This document shows, one piece after another, positions 1-8,025 of a stretch of DNA of 64,000 nucleotides. The notes under the pieces are model-generated. The model was given only the letters and a program-made list of their open reading frames with translations. It was not told the DNA's origin and did not search any database. A program made the position numbers and the translations under genes. Every line of letters begins with the position of its first letter. Within the stretch, counting starts at the first letter, position 1. The DNA is from Natranaerovirga hydrolytica (GTDB lineage Bacteria; Bacillota; Clostridia; Lachnospirales; DSM-24629): the NCBI RefSeq assembly GCF_004339095.1, contig NZ_SMGQ01000011.1:705646-769645 (forward strand). The letters are read 5' to 3'.

Positions 1-20
1 GCCTCGTTTCTTCTTTCCAT
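1..20 (-). CDS. possible start of a gene cut by the window edge
   Basis: Downstream of holA on the same strand an ATG (20..18) follows an AAAGG-type ribosome site and reads M-E-R-R-N-E before the window ends. Clostridial holA genes are often followed by rpsT or the spore protease gene gpr. Six codons are too few to identify anything, so this is only a flagged start. Confidence 0.2.
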
Positions 21-110
21 CTTTTCACAACCTTTATCTTAAAGCATTCTTACTTTATCATCTTATTTGCTTTTAAGATAAAATATGACTAAATAAATAT
101 TTCAAAAAAA

Positions 111-1103
111 TTACAAACTGTATTTTATAACAATCATCTCTACGGCTATCTTATCTTCTAATCGCCCTGTTTTAACCAATTTTTCATACTCTAAACAATC
201 TTCCAAGGCTTCTTTTAATTTGTTCTGACTAAAATTCTTTCCTTGTCTCATACAATTCTTTACTATGAATTGTCTAATGCTTAATGCCTTGCTTATTTCA
301 AATTCACTGATCCCTTTTTGACTTAATCCTTTGACTTGCAATATCATTCGAAACTGTCTCACTAACATAAACAACACCCTTAATGGGGGCTCTTTTAACA
401 ACAATAAATGATTGTATAAAACAATGGCTTTCTCCTTATTCTTGTTTCCAATGGCATCAATCATTTCAAAGATTTTATTTTCCAACAATGGCGTACATAC
501 AGCCTCTATATCTTCCATTTCTATACCTTTTTTATCCATTGAATAACTGATTAACTTATCCATTTCTTTTTCAACTGTTTCCATATCTATACCCACTGTA
601 TAAATAAAGTGTTCTGCTACATAATCTGATAGTGACATGTTATTTTTTTTCGCTGTGTGTTTAACCCATTTTTTTATTTCACTTTCATTTAATTTATTAA
701 ACACAACAACTTGCCCAACTTTATTAAGGACTTTATATAATTTGCTTCTTTTATCCACTTCATCTTCAATAAAAACCATATATGTAGAAGAAGGTACTTT
801 TTCTATATAATCTGCCATTAAGGCACTTTCTTCTTTTTTTCCACTTTTAAATAACTCAGAATTTTGCACTATAATCAATCGCTTATCGCTAAAAAAAGGC
901 AGTGTATCTGCTATATCCGTGACATCTGATACTTTTATTTGTTTGCCTTCATAATAACTATAGTTCATCATATCATCCGAAGGTAATAGTGCTGATTTTA
1001 CCCTCTCTCTATAAGTGTTTTTTAAATAATTTTCTTCACCTGTAAATAAATAGATATTGTTTAATGCGTTATTTTGTAGTTGTTTTTTTAAATTTTGCAT
1101 CAT
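111..1103 (-). CDS. holA: DNA polymerase III delta subunit
   Basis: Clamp-loader delta subunit, which opens the beta sliding clamp during replication. The 330-residue protein has the usual HolA layout. Near the N-terminus the AAA+-like fold begins with LFTGEENYLKN and lacks a P-loop ATPase motif, as expected for delta. A helical lid and a C-terminal collar region with LLLKEPPLRVLFMLVRQFR follow. Length matches the family (about 330-345). The start overlaps the comEC stop by one base, implying translational coupling, and comEC-holA is a common Firmicutes order. About 110 bases of AT-rich sequence follow to the window edge. Confidence 0.95.
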   Translation of the reverse strand: MMQNLKKQLQNNALNNIYLFTGEENYLKNTYRERVKSALLPSDDMMNYSYYEGKQIKVSDVTDIADTLPFFSDKRLIIVQNSELFKSGKKEESALMADYIEKVPSSTYMVFIEDEVDKRSKLYKVLNKVGQVVVFNKLNESEIKKWVKHTAKKNNMSLSDYVAEHFIYTVGIDMETVEKEMDKLISYSMDKKGIEMEDIEAVCTPLLENKIFEMIDAIGNKNKEKAIVLYNHLLLLKEPPLRVLFMLVRQFRMILQVKGLSQKGISEFEISKALSIRQFIVKNCMRQGKNFSQNKLKEALEDCLEYEKLVKTGRLEDKIAVEMIVIKYSL

Positions 1104-3391
1104 TATTCCTTCCTTGGTAATTTTGTAGAAATACGTAAAGTCTTGCCATCTGTTACCATTTTAATGGCACCATCATCTGCCGTATTATATATTATTGTAT
1201 CATAAGAATGGTATCTGTCTATGACTTCTTGGTGAGGATGGCCATAGGTATTGTACACTCCTGATGAAATAATGGCCACTCTAGGTTGTATGGCTTGTAA
1301 GAAATCATCTGTAGAGGACGTTTTAGAACCATGATGTGGCACTTTTAGAATTTGATGTTGATCCACATAGTCCACTAATACTTTTTCTTGTTCTTTTTCA
1401 ATATCGCCTGTTAACAATACTTTAACCTCTTTGTAATCTAGGCTTAGTACCAATGAGTAGTCGTTATTGCCTCTAACCATTGTGTCTTCCTTTGGAAACA
1501 AACAACGAATCTGAGTATTGCCTATGATAAACATGTCATCCTTTAGAATTTCTATTACCTTGACATCATTTGTTTTTGCTTTATCCAGTAATTCATCAAA
1601 TAATGGATTTCTAAAGTCTGTCTTAGGGACGACTAAGTAGTTCACCTGGATTTCATCTATTATTTCAATCAGTCCTTGTATATGATCTAAGTCACTGTGG
1701 GTTAAAAACATATAGTCAATTCTTTTTATTTTATTGTATTTTAAAAAGGGCAACAATCTTCTCGTCCCAATTTCTTCAAATATTGAACCACCGCCATCTA
1801 CAATAATATGCTTATTGTTACTGGTTTTTATAAATATAGAATCTCCTTGTCCAACATCAATAAAATGGACTTCCAAATAATTGGGTTCCATAATTTTAAA
1901 AAGAATCACTAAAAAGACTGTTCCTATTGCCACATACCTTTGTATGGTTTTATTGTTTTTAAAATATATCATAAGTCCAATAATGGCATAAAACAATACA
2001 ATCCATCCCCAATGTGGCCTCCCTGTTAAGTAAGTATTAAACGGCAAGTTTGTAATCCATTCACTTATTATTTGATAAAACTGTAATATAAAATAAACCA
2101 ATCCAATACTTAATCTGCCTATTGTTAAACTAAAGATACTCACCAACCCACTAAAAAGAGCTAAAGGTACCAGTATGGTTAACAATGGAATAATTAAAAT
2201 GTTGGTTACGATTGAATACATCGGAATTTCAAAGTAGTAATAGGCTATAATAGGCGTGGTACTAATATAAGCTGCAATACTAGCACTGGTTAATGTAATA
2301 AATTTATTTTTCTTCCTAAAAAAGCCTTCAATATGAGGGGTTAATAAGGTTATTCCCATTATTGCAACAAAGGAAAGCTGAAAACCAACATCAAAAAGAT
2401 ATAATGGATTTTTAATGAGTAAGAAAAAACCTGCAAATGCCAATGCCGATAAAATATCATAAGTTCGGCCTATAATAAAAGCTGTTAACAATACTCCCAT
2501 CATAAAAACAGCTCTTTGAGTAGAAATGCTACTTCCTGTTAATAGAAGATACAGCATTAGCAGGACTATGGTGCTGGCTGCAGCGTAGTATATTGAAACA
2601 TTAAGTTTCTTTAACAGGCTAAATATAAATACACCTAATAATGTTATATGTAATCCTGATATGGCTAATATATGTATCATACCACTTTGTTGAAACAGAG
2701 TTCTAATATCTTCGTCTAACAACGTTCTGTCACCTAAAGTCATTGCAATAATAATACCTGCCTCTTCCGCCGGTAAAATCTTTTGATAATTGGATTTTAA
2801 GACCTCTCTAAAATCAACTAAAAACTGTTTCATTGATTTGTTTTTTTCTTCTATATGAATGGTATTGGCAAAAAATCTATAGTCTATGTTTCTAATATTG
2901 TAATATAATTTTTCATTCCAAGCGCCATCATTACGTGGTAATTCTAATGCATATAAAGTTCCTTTTGCGTGTATTTGATCCTTAAGCGTAACCTTAACCC
3001 TTTCATTTACTGTTACCCTTATACTCAGTGGATCATAATGTTGCTCCCCATTTATTTCAATCCTATTAGATTCAATGATGATAACACTTCTATTATTTGA
3101 TACATTGTAACTTTTCACCTCGCCAACGATTGTTGCATTGACTCGGTTTTCAAACGTATATATATGATTTTGTTCCATATTGATAACTGTATTATTCATC
3201 CAAAAAAACGCAAAAAAACATATAAAAGGTAAGCATAAAATCCATACCTTTAAATATGTTTTGTAGAAATAACCTGTTGCCATTATAATGATACTAAAAG
3301 CAATAAATAGGATAGCTTTATATTGATTTATACTAGCTAATAATAAGCCAATTAAATACAATACAAAGAAAATAACCATTGGCCTTTTCAT
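1103..3391 (-). CDS. comEC: ComEC/Rec2 DNA-uptake channel
   Basis: Polytopic membrane protein that carries single-stranded DNA across the cytoplasmic membrane during transformation. The 762 residues match the B. subtilis homologue in size. N-terminal hydrophobic helices and a DUF4131-type extracellular domain come first. The competence domain follows, with the HILAISGLHI signature near residue 240 and many transmembrane segments. The C-terminus is a metallo-beta-lactamase-like domain: FIDVGQGDS, LTHSDLDHIQG, LLTGD and VPHHGSKTS, with all metal-binding motifs present. It lies between a GerM-like gene and holA. Its usual partner comEA is about 3.2 kb upstream, separated by a two-component system and the GerM-like gene. 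Presence does not prove competence. Confidence 0.95.
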   Translation of the reverse strand: MKRPMVIFFVLYLIGLLLASINQYKAILFIAFSIIIMATGYFYKTYLKVWILCLPFICFFAFFWMNNTVINMEQNHIYTFENRVNATIVGEVKSYNVSNNRSVIIIESNRIEINGEQHYDPLSIRVTVNERVKVTLKDQIHAKGTLYALELPRNDGAWNEKLYYNIRNIDYRFFANTIHIEEKNKSMKQFLVDFREVLKSNYQKILPAEEAGIIIAMTLGDRTLLDEDIRTLFQQSGMIHILAISGLHITLLGVFIFSLLKKLNVSIYYAAASTIVLLMLYLLLTGSSISTQRAVFMMGVLLTAFIIGRTYDILSALAFAGFFLLIKNPLYLFDVGFQLSFVAIMGITLLTPHIEGFFRKKNKFITLTSASIAAYISTTPIIAYYYFEIPMYSIVTNILIIPLLTILVPLALFSGLVSIFSLTIGRLSIGLVYFILQFYQIISEWITNLPFNTYLTGRPHWGWIVLFYAIIGLMIYFKNNKTIQRYVAIGTVFLVILFKIMEPNYLEVHFIDVGQGDSIFIKTSNNKHIIVDGGGSIFEEIGTRRLLPFLKYNKIKRIDYMFLTHSDLDHIQGLIEIIDEIQVNYLVVPKTDFRNPLFDELLDKAKTNDVKVIEILKDDMFIIGNTQIRCLFPKEDTMVRGNNDYSLVLSLDYKEVKVLLTGDIEKEQEKVLVDYVDQHQILKVPHHGSKTSSTDDFLQAIQPRVAIISSGVYNTYGHPHQEVIDRYHSYDTIIYNTADDGAIKMVTDGKTLRISTKLPRKE

Positions 3392-3419
3392 TGTTTCCCC
3401 TCAATATCCCCATATATTT

Positions 3420-4370
3420 TTATTCATCCATATTTACTAAATCTAAATTTCTTTCAAACAAAGTATCAAATGCTAGATGCCCTCTAAATTCATCTTGCTT
3501 AACCCCATCAATAAGAAATTGAACTCTATCAATATTAGGCAATTCCACAAGGGTATTAACAATAGAGTAAATGGTCATCACTTCTCCTGTACTGCCACCC
3601 CAATGTCTGGAACGAAATGCTTCATTAAAATCAACATAACAAATGCCTTCTTTAATATATATATCCTTTAAGACCGTTTCTTCAGGTATGGTTGGTTCTA
3701 ATCCTTCAGTAATGGGTCCTTCTATTAATCTTTCAATAATTTTTCTTTCTAAGGATTCATTTGTATCAATTAACAATCTTAGTTCTTCTTTTTCTAATGC
3801 ACTGCCATCTTCATTTGAAAAATATAATACCACTTGTATATCATTAATAATACTTTCTTGGTTATTAATATCACCTACAAAGTCAGATGCACTCATCAAA
3901 CCAATCGGTCTTTCTTCTCTATCCAGCAAAGGTTGATCATTAATATAAAACTCAACATACTCTACTTCTTCAAATTGAGTTAATGTCTTGACAATAGAGC
4001 CTCTTAATAATACTTCTTGAAGAGATGACAATTCTGTATAATAGCTATCAAATGTAATGGTAGCCGTATCTTCTTCAAAACGAGTTTCTATCACGTTAAG
4101 AGCTTCTGGAATGCTTCTATGATAAATACTTTCTTCTGGGTGCACACTTAATCGCTCTAACACCATAGTGATCATACTAGAGGTATCCATACCACTTTCC
4201 ACATCAATTGTTTCAACCACCAGGTCTGTTCTGTCTTGATTTAAGTAATATAACTCTATATTGTTTTTCTCTAATATTTTATATGTTGAATCTTCTTCTA
4301 GTGTGGCTGTACAACCTACTAGAAAAGTAATGAGTATCATAATTAATAAAATTTTACCAATGTTAGTCAT
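3420..4370 (-). CDS. GerMN-domain lipoprotein, spore-germination type
   Basis: Secreted lipoprotein of 316 residues. The N-terminal hydrophobic stretch ends in the lipobox LVGC (Cys about residue 20), so the mature protein should be membrane-anchored on the outside. Two tandem GerMN-like domains follow, roughly 45-160 and 185-305. The second contains the typical WGGSTGEVMTIYSIVNTL stretch, and the first ends in a similar STIVKTL-like region. GerM proteins act in sporulation and germination, but GerMN lipoproteins of this kind are also found next to cell-envelope two-component systems. Here the kinase/regulator pair is directly upstream (114-base gap), so envelope sensing is possible. Exact role is not known. 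Confidence 0.85.
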   Translation of the reverse strand: MTNIGKILLIMILITFLVGCTATLEEDSTYKILEKNNIELYYLNQDRTDLVVETIDVESGMDTSSMITMVLERLSVHPEESIYHRSIPEALNVIETRFEEDTATITFDSYYTELSSLQEVLLRGSIVKTLTQFEEVEYVEFYINDQPLLDREERPIGLMSASDFVGDINNQESIINDIQVVLYFSNEDGSALEKEELRLLIDTNESLERKIIERLIEGPITEGLEPTIPEETVLKDIYIKEGICYVDFNEAFRSRHWGGSTGEVMTIYSIVNTLVELPNIDRVQFLIDGVKQDEFRGHLAFDTLFERNLDLVNMDE

Positions 4371-4483
4371 TTTTCATTCTCCCCCTAATTGGAGTTTAGT
4401 ATATTTAATGCATTTTAATATTCATTATACACTATAGGCATTACAAAAGTAAAAACATTATGTTACAAAACTGTAAAATATAT

Positions 4484-5863
4484 TTAATTGTATAAAGGTA
4501 TACGAAGGGTAAATGTTGTGCCTTCTCCTTCTTTACTTTTTACATTGATAAATCCTTTATGCATGAGTATAGAGTTTTTTGCAATAGCTAAACCCAAGCC
4601 TGTCCCACCCGTTTCTCTTGATCTAGCTTTATCTACTCTGTAGAATCTATTAAAGATTTTGTCTATTGATTCTTTTGGTATGCCTACTCCTGAATCCACT
4701 ATTTTGACATAAAAGAACTTATGATCCGCATCTAAAGAAATTTTCACCCTACCATTTTCCAGATTATATTTTATAGCATTTTCAATGATATTGGTAAGCC
4801 CCAACGTTAATTTCACTTCATCTATTTGCGCAACAACCTCTCTATGGGTTTCAAAAATCAATTCAATATTATCTTTCTTAGCTAAGGGTTGTAATCTTCT
4901 TAAGATTTGTTCAATTAATATGTTAATATTGATTTTATCTATATTCAATTCGACTTCCTTTTTATTCAGTTTTACAAGAGATAGTAAATCATTAATAATT
5001 TTATCTTCTCGATCGATTTCATTTCGAATATCTTCTAAAAACTCAACATACATTTCTACTGGCGCACCTTCTTGAGATAGCAATGTATCTGCAAGAACTT
5101 TTATAGATGTAAGAGGTGTTTTTAATTCGTGTGAAACGTTAGATACAAATTCTTGTCTAGATTGCTCGGTTTCTTGTAATCTGTTGGTCATTTCATTAAA
5201 TGCTTCTGAAATTTCCTCTATTTCTTGATGACCTTTTACCGTTATATGTTCTTCAAAATGCCCATCGGTTATTTCTTTAATGTATTTAAGCAACTCTTTA
5301 AAAGGTCTTGTTAACACTTCTGAGAAATAATAACTTAAAATTAATATAACAAATACAGTAATGATAAATATGATAATTGAGATATTCCTTAATTCACTAA
5401 TGGTTTCGTATACATCCAGTACAGAAGCTGTTACAATCACAACCCCAATATTGTCTTGAGTATCATTATCTTTTACAGGGGCGATGGCTTGTATTCTTTC
5501 GTTATCATCTAATCTTCTAATATAACTGTCTCCACTTAAACCTCTCACCACATCCTCAGAAATAATGGTCCGACCTTCTTCAACTTGGTTGGTATCTTTA
5601 ATAACCATAAGATTGCTATTAACGATGAGTACCCGACCTTTTATTTCTTCACCTAATTGATTAATTTCATATTCAATTAAATCACTACGTCTTACTTCAC
5701 TTCTAATATAATTTGTGGCGGTTAACTGACTGGTTAAAATATTAACTTGCCTTTGCAAATGATTTGTTTTTTGATCCAATAAATGTCTTTCAACACTTCC
5801 AAGTAAAGCACTAATTAATATGACTAAAGGTATTATTCCTACGATGATGTAGGTTAGAAGCAT
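4484..5863 (-). CDS. membrane sensor histidine kinase (WalK/PhoR type)
   Basis: Sensor kinase of 459 residues paired with the adjacent response regulator. It has TM1 at about 1-23, an extracytoplasmic sensor region of about 135 residues, and TM2 at about 161-180. HAMP follows to about 235, then HisKA with phospho-acceptor His246 in SHELKTP. The HATPase has N-box NIIENAIKYN, G1 DSGVGIP and G2 GTGLGLAIAK, all intact. There is no PAS domain, unlike canonical WalK. The ATG at 5863 has no clear ribosome site. The frame is open further upstream, overlapping the regulator gene, and encodes basic residues (KSIRFK) typical before a first TM. The true start may therefore be a rare codon upstream, or translation may be coupled. 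Confidence 0.9.
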   Translation of the reverse strand: MLLTYIIVGIIPLVILISALLGSVERHLLDQKTNHLQRQVNILTSQLTATNYIRSEVRRSDLIEYEINQLGEEIKGRVLIVNSNLMVIKDTNQVEEGRTIISEDVVRGLSGDSYIRRLDDNERIQAIAPVKDNDTQDNIGVVIVTASVLDVYETISELRNISIIIFIITVFVILILSYYFSEVLTRPFKELLKYIKEITDGHFEEHITVKGHQEIEEISEAFNEMTNRLQETEQSRQEFVSNVSHELKTPLTSIKVLADTLLSQEGAPVEMYVEFLEDIRNEIDREDKIINDLLSLVKLNKKEVELNIDKININILIEQILRRLQPLAKKDNIELIFETHREVVAQIDEVKLTLGLTNIIENAIKYNLENGRVKISLDADHKFFYVKIVDSGVGIPKESIDKIFNRFYRVDKARSRETGGTGLGLAIAKNSILMHKGFINVKSKEGEGTTFTLRIPLYN

Positions 5864-5879
5864 CTTGAATCGAATGCTT

Positions 5880-6596
5880 TTAATGACCTTGCTTATTCTG
5901 GAAAAAATATCCTACACCCCATTTTGTATGAATATACTTTGGATCACTTGCATTGGATTCAATTTTTTCTCTTAACCGACGCACATGAACATCTACAGTA
6001 CGCACATCTCCTGGATAATCATAACCCCAAACAATGTTTAATAAGTTTTCCCTACTAAAAACTTTGTTAGGATTTTTAACCAGTAACTCTAATAAGTCAA
6101 ATTCTTTTGCTGTTAAGTTCACTTCTTCATTTAATATGTAGACTCTTCTACTTGAAAATTCAATTTTTAGGTCGCCTACATCCATTATATCTTGTTCTAC
6201 CTCTTCACTCGATTGGGTTTGAACCAACTGTCTTCTAAAGATTGCTTTTATTCTTGCTTTTAATTCTAGAATATTAAAAGGTTTGGTCATATAATCGTCT
6301 GCGCCATATTCTAATCCCATTATTTTATCCATATCATCGCCTTTAGCTGTAAGCATTATAATAGGCACTTGTGAAAACTCCCTGACTTGTTGACAAACTT
6401 CTAACCCATCCATCTTTGGTAACATTAAATCTAAAACAATCAAATCAAAAGTCATTTCTTTCGTTTTTTCAATGGCTTCTTCTCCATCATAGGCCACTTC
6501 AACTTCTATATCATCTTGTTCTAAACCAAACTTAATGCCTTTAACAATTACTTTTTCATCATCTACTACTAAAATTTTTTTACTCAATCCATTCAC
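5880..6596 (-). CDS. OmpR/PhoB-family response regulator
   Basis: DNA-binding regulator of 238 residues. The receiver domain (about 5-120) carries the acidic pair DD at 12-13, phospho-acceptor Asp56 in VLDLMLP, Thr83 and Lys105 in MTKPFN. The C-terminal winged helix (about 140-233) has the conserved TAKEFDLLELL, VFSREN and RTVDVHVRRLREKI motifs. It lies 12 bases after comEA and its stop is 17 bases before the annotated kinase ATG, so the three are probably cotranscribed. Similarity to WalR/PhoP is general; target genes cannot be inferred. Confidence 0.93.
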   Translation of the reverse strand: MNGLSKKILVVDDEKVIVKGIKFGLEQDDIEVEVAYDGEEAIEKTKEMTFDLIVLDLMLPKMDGLEVCQQVREFSQVPIIMLTAKGDDMDKIMGLEYGADDYMTKPFNILELKARIKAIFRRQLVQTQSSEEVEQDIMDVGDLKIEFSSRRVYILNEEVNLTAKEFDLLELLVKNPNKVFSRENLLNIVWGYDYPGDVRTVDVHVRRLREKIESNASDPKYIHTKWGVGYFFQNKQGH

Positions 6597-6608
6597 CTCT
6601 ACATGTTC

Positions 6609-7214
6609 TTATATTGTAATAAACTCTTTAATTCTATTATATATCCCATCTTTTATACCATCAATATTCATAATCTCTTCTGTTGATTGAAACTTACCTT
6701 GTGAGGTTCTATAATCAATAATACTTCTTGCTTTCACTTCTCCAATACTTGGCAAAGTCGCCAGTTGTTCTAAGGTTGCCGTATTAATATTAATCAAAAA
6801 ATTGCTTTGACTGGCTTCTACACTATAGCCTTCTTCTACTTCTTTTACTGTTGGAAAATAAATATGTTGTCCATCCATAACAGGCTCTGCTTGGTTGACT
6901 GCATTAATGTCTGCATCTTCTTCTAAACCGCCTGCTAACTTAATGACTGTAAACACTCGAGTGTTGTCTTCTACTTCGTATACACCTGGATTTTTTATGG
7001 CACCACTTACAAAAACATAATTGAATAAATCATCCTCTTCTATACTATGGGTATCCTCATTTGCTTCTATGTCTAAGGCATCCTCTTCTTCATAATACCC
7101 ATCAACAATTAAAACATCCCCTTCAACTTCAAAAACAACTAGAATATAGACCATTCCAAAAAGCAATACCATACTAAATACCACAACTAACTTCACATAC
7201 TTATTGAACTTCAT
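6609..7214 (-). CDS. comEA: ComEA-like DNA receptor
   Basis: Membrane-anchored DNA-binding protein of 201 residues that hands extracellular DNA to ComEC. It has an N-terminal signal anchor (about 8-30) and an acidic linker. An SLBB domain at about 75-130 includes the VSGAIKNPGVYEV motif. A C-terminal helix-hairpin-helix domain (about 138-200) carries NINTATLEQLATLPSIGEVKA. Length and order match ComEA. It heads a minus-strand block that continues into the two-component system. The ATG follows an AAGGGGTGA ribosome site. Confidence 0.92.
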   Translation of the reverse strand: MKFNKYVKLVVVFSMVLLFGMVYILVVFEVEGDVLIVDGYYEEEDALDIEANEDTHSIEEDDLFNYVFVSGAIKNPGVYEVEDNTRVFTVIKLAGGLEEDADINAVNQAEPVMDGQHIYFPTVKEVEEGYSVEASQSNFLININTATLEQLATLPSIGEVKARSIIDYRTSQGKFQSTEEIMNIDGIKDGIYNRIKEFITI

Positions 7215-7317
7215 TAAAAATCACCCCTTATTTAATTCCTCTACTTTTACTTTGTTATGTCCTATTATTTAAAGTAATGGATTCAAGTCATAAATAAGTT
7301 GATTATATTGTCATCCG

Positions 7318-7770
7318 TTATATTTTTCTTTTTAATCTCTTTGTATAGTCAATAACAAACCTTTCATATTCTTCTTCCATTAAATGAGAAGTAAATATAA
7401 AGTCTGCTGTTGCTTGATTCATAGCTACTGGAATATCGTATAAAACCGCTATTCTTAGAAGTGCCTTTACATCTGGGTCATGGGGCTGTGCTTCCAATGG
7501 ATCCCAAAAAAATACCATAAAGTCAATATCCCCTTCTATAATCCTTGAACCGATTTGTTGATCGCCTCCTATGGGACCACTGTTGTACCTTACAACTGGC
7601 AATTCTGTTGCTTCGCTAATTAATTTTCCTGTCGTTCCTGTACCAAACAAAAAATGTTTAGATAATATTTCTTTATTAACTTTGACCCAAGCAATCAAAT
7701 CTTTTTTTCTATTATCATGAGCAACTAATGCTATCTTTTTTTGTTTGTTCATTTTTTTTATGTCCATCAT
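7318..7770 (-). CDS. mgsA: methylglyoxal synthase
   Basis: Converts dihydroxyacetone phosphate to methylglyoxal and phosphate, a bypass that relieves sugar-phosphate build-up. The 150 residues match the family (E. coli about 152). Visible motifs are ALVAHDNRK at the N-terminus, the phosphate-binding FGTGTTGKL, the catalytic-Asp segment SGPIGGDQQIG, and DFMVFFWDPLEAQPHDPDV. The ATG follows AGGAGG. It is a single gene: its own promoter lies just upstream and comEA reads away downstream. Phosphate is the usual allosteric inhibitor in this family. Confidence 0.96.
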   Translation of the reverse strand: MMDIKKMNKQKKIALVAHDNRKKDLIAWVKVNKEILSKHFLFGTGTTGKLISEATELPVVRYNSGPIGGDQQIGSRIIEGDIDFMVFFWDPLEAQPHDPDVKALLRIAVLYDIPVAMNQATADFIFTSHLMEEEYERFVIDYTKRLKRKI

Positions 7771-7831
7771 CTAATGATACCTCCTAAAATTATGTGCCAA
7801 GGATCAAATGCTTCTTTTATCCTCTAAATCA

Positions 7832-7860
7832 ATTTTACCTAAAGTATCATAAAATTACAA
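7832..7860 (-). promoter_or_regulatory. sigma-A type promoter for mgsA
   Basis: On the minus strand TTGTAA (7855-7860) and TAAAAT (7832-7837) are 17 bases apart, about 60 bases before the mgsA ATG. Confidence 0.6.
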
Positions 7861-7916
7861 CATTATAAAGTCCTTAAATCTATTTTTTTTGTATATATGA
7901 TTTTTTACTGGAATAA

Positions 7917-7930
7917 ATAGGTTAACCTAT
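7917..7930. promoter_or_regulatory. 14-bp perfect palindrome upstream of nadE, possible operator
   Basis: ATAGGTTAACCTAT is a perfect 14-bp palindrome about 30 bases upstream of the nadE -35 hexamer and between the divergent mgsA and nadE promoters. Its length and symmetry suit a dimeric repressor such as an NAD regulator, but the factor is unknown. Confidence 0.35.
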
Positions 7931-7961
7931 GCTAAGATTATCCTATAAATATAACTTCTAT

Positions 7962-7990
7962 TTGTGATTAATATTCTTAATCCATATGAT
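7962..7990 (+). promoter_or_regulatory. sigma-A type promoter for nadE
   Basis: TTGTGA (7962-7967) and TATGAT (7985-7990) with a 17-base spacer lie about 35 bases before the nadE ATG at 8026, so the leader is very short. Confidence 0.6.
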
Positions 7991-8025
7991 AATTGAAACT
8001 ATAGAAAGAGATGGAGTGATTATAG

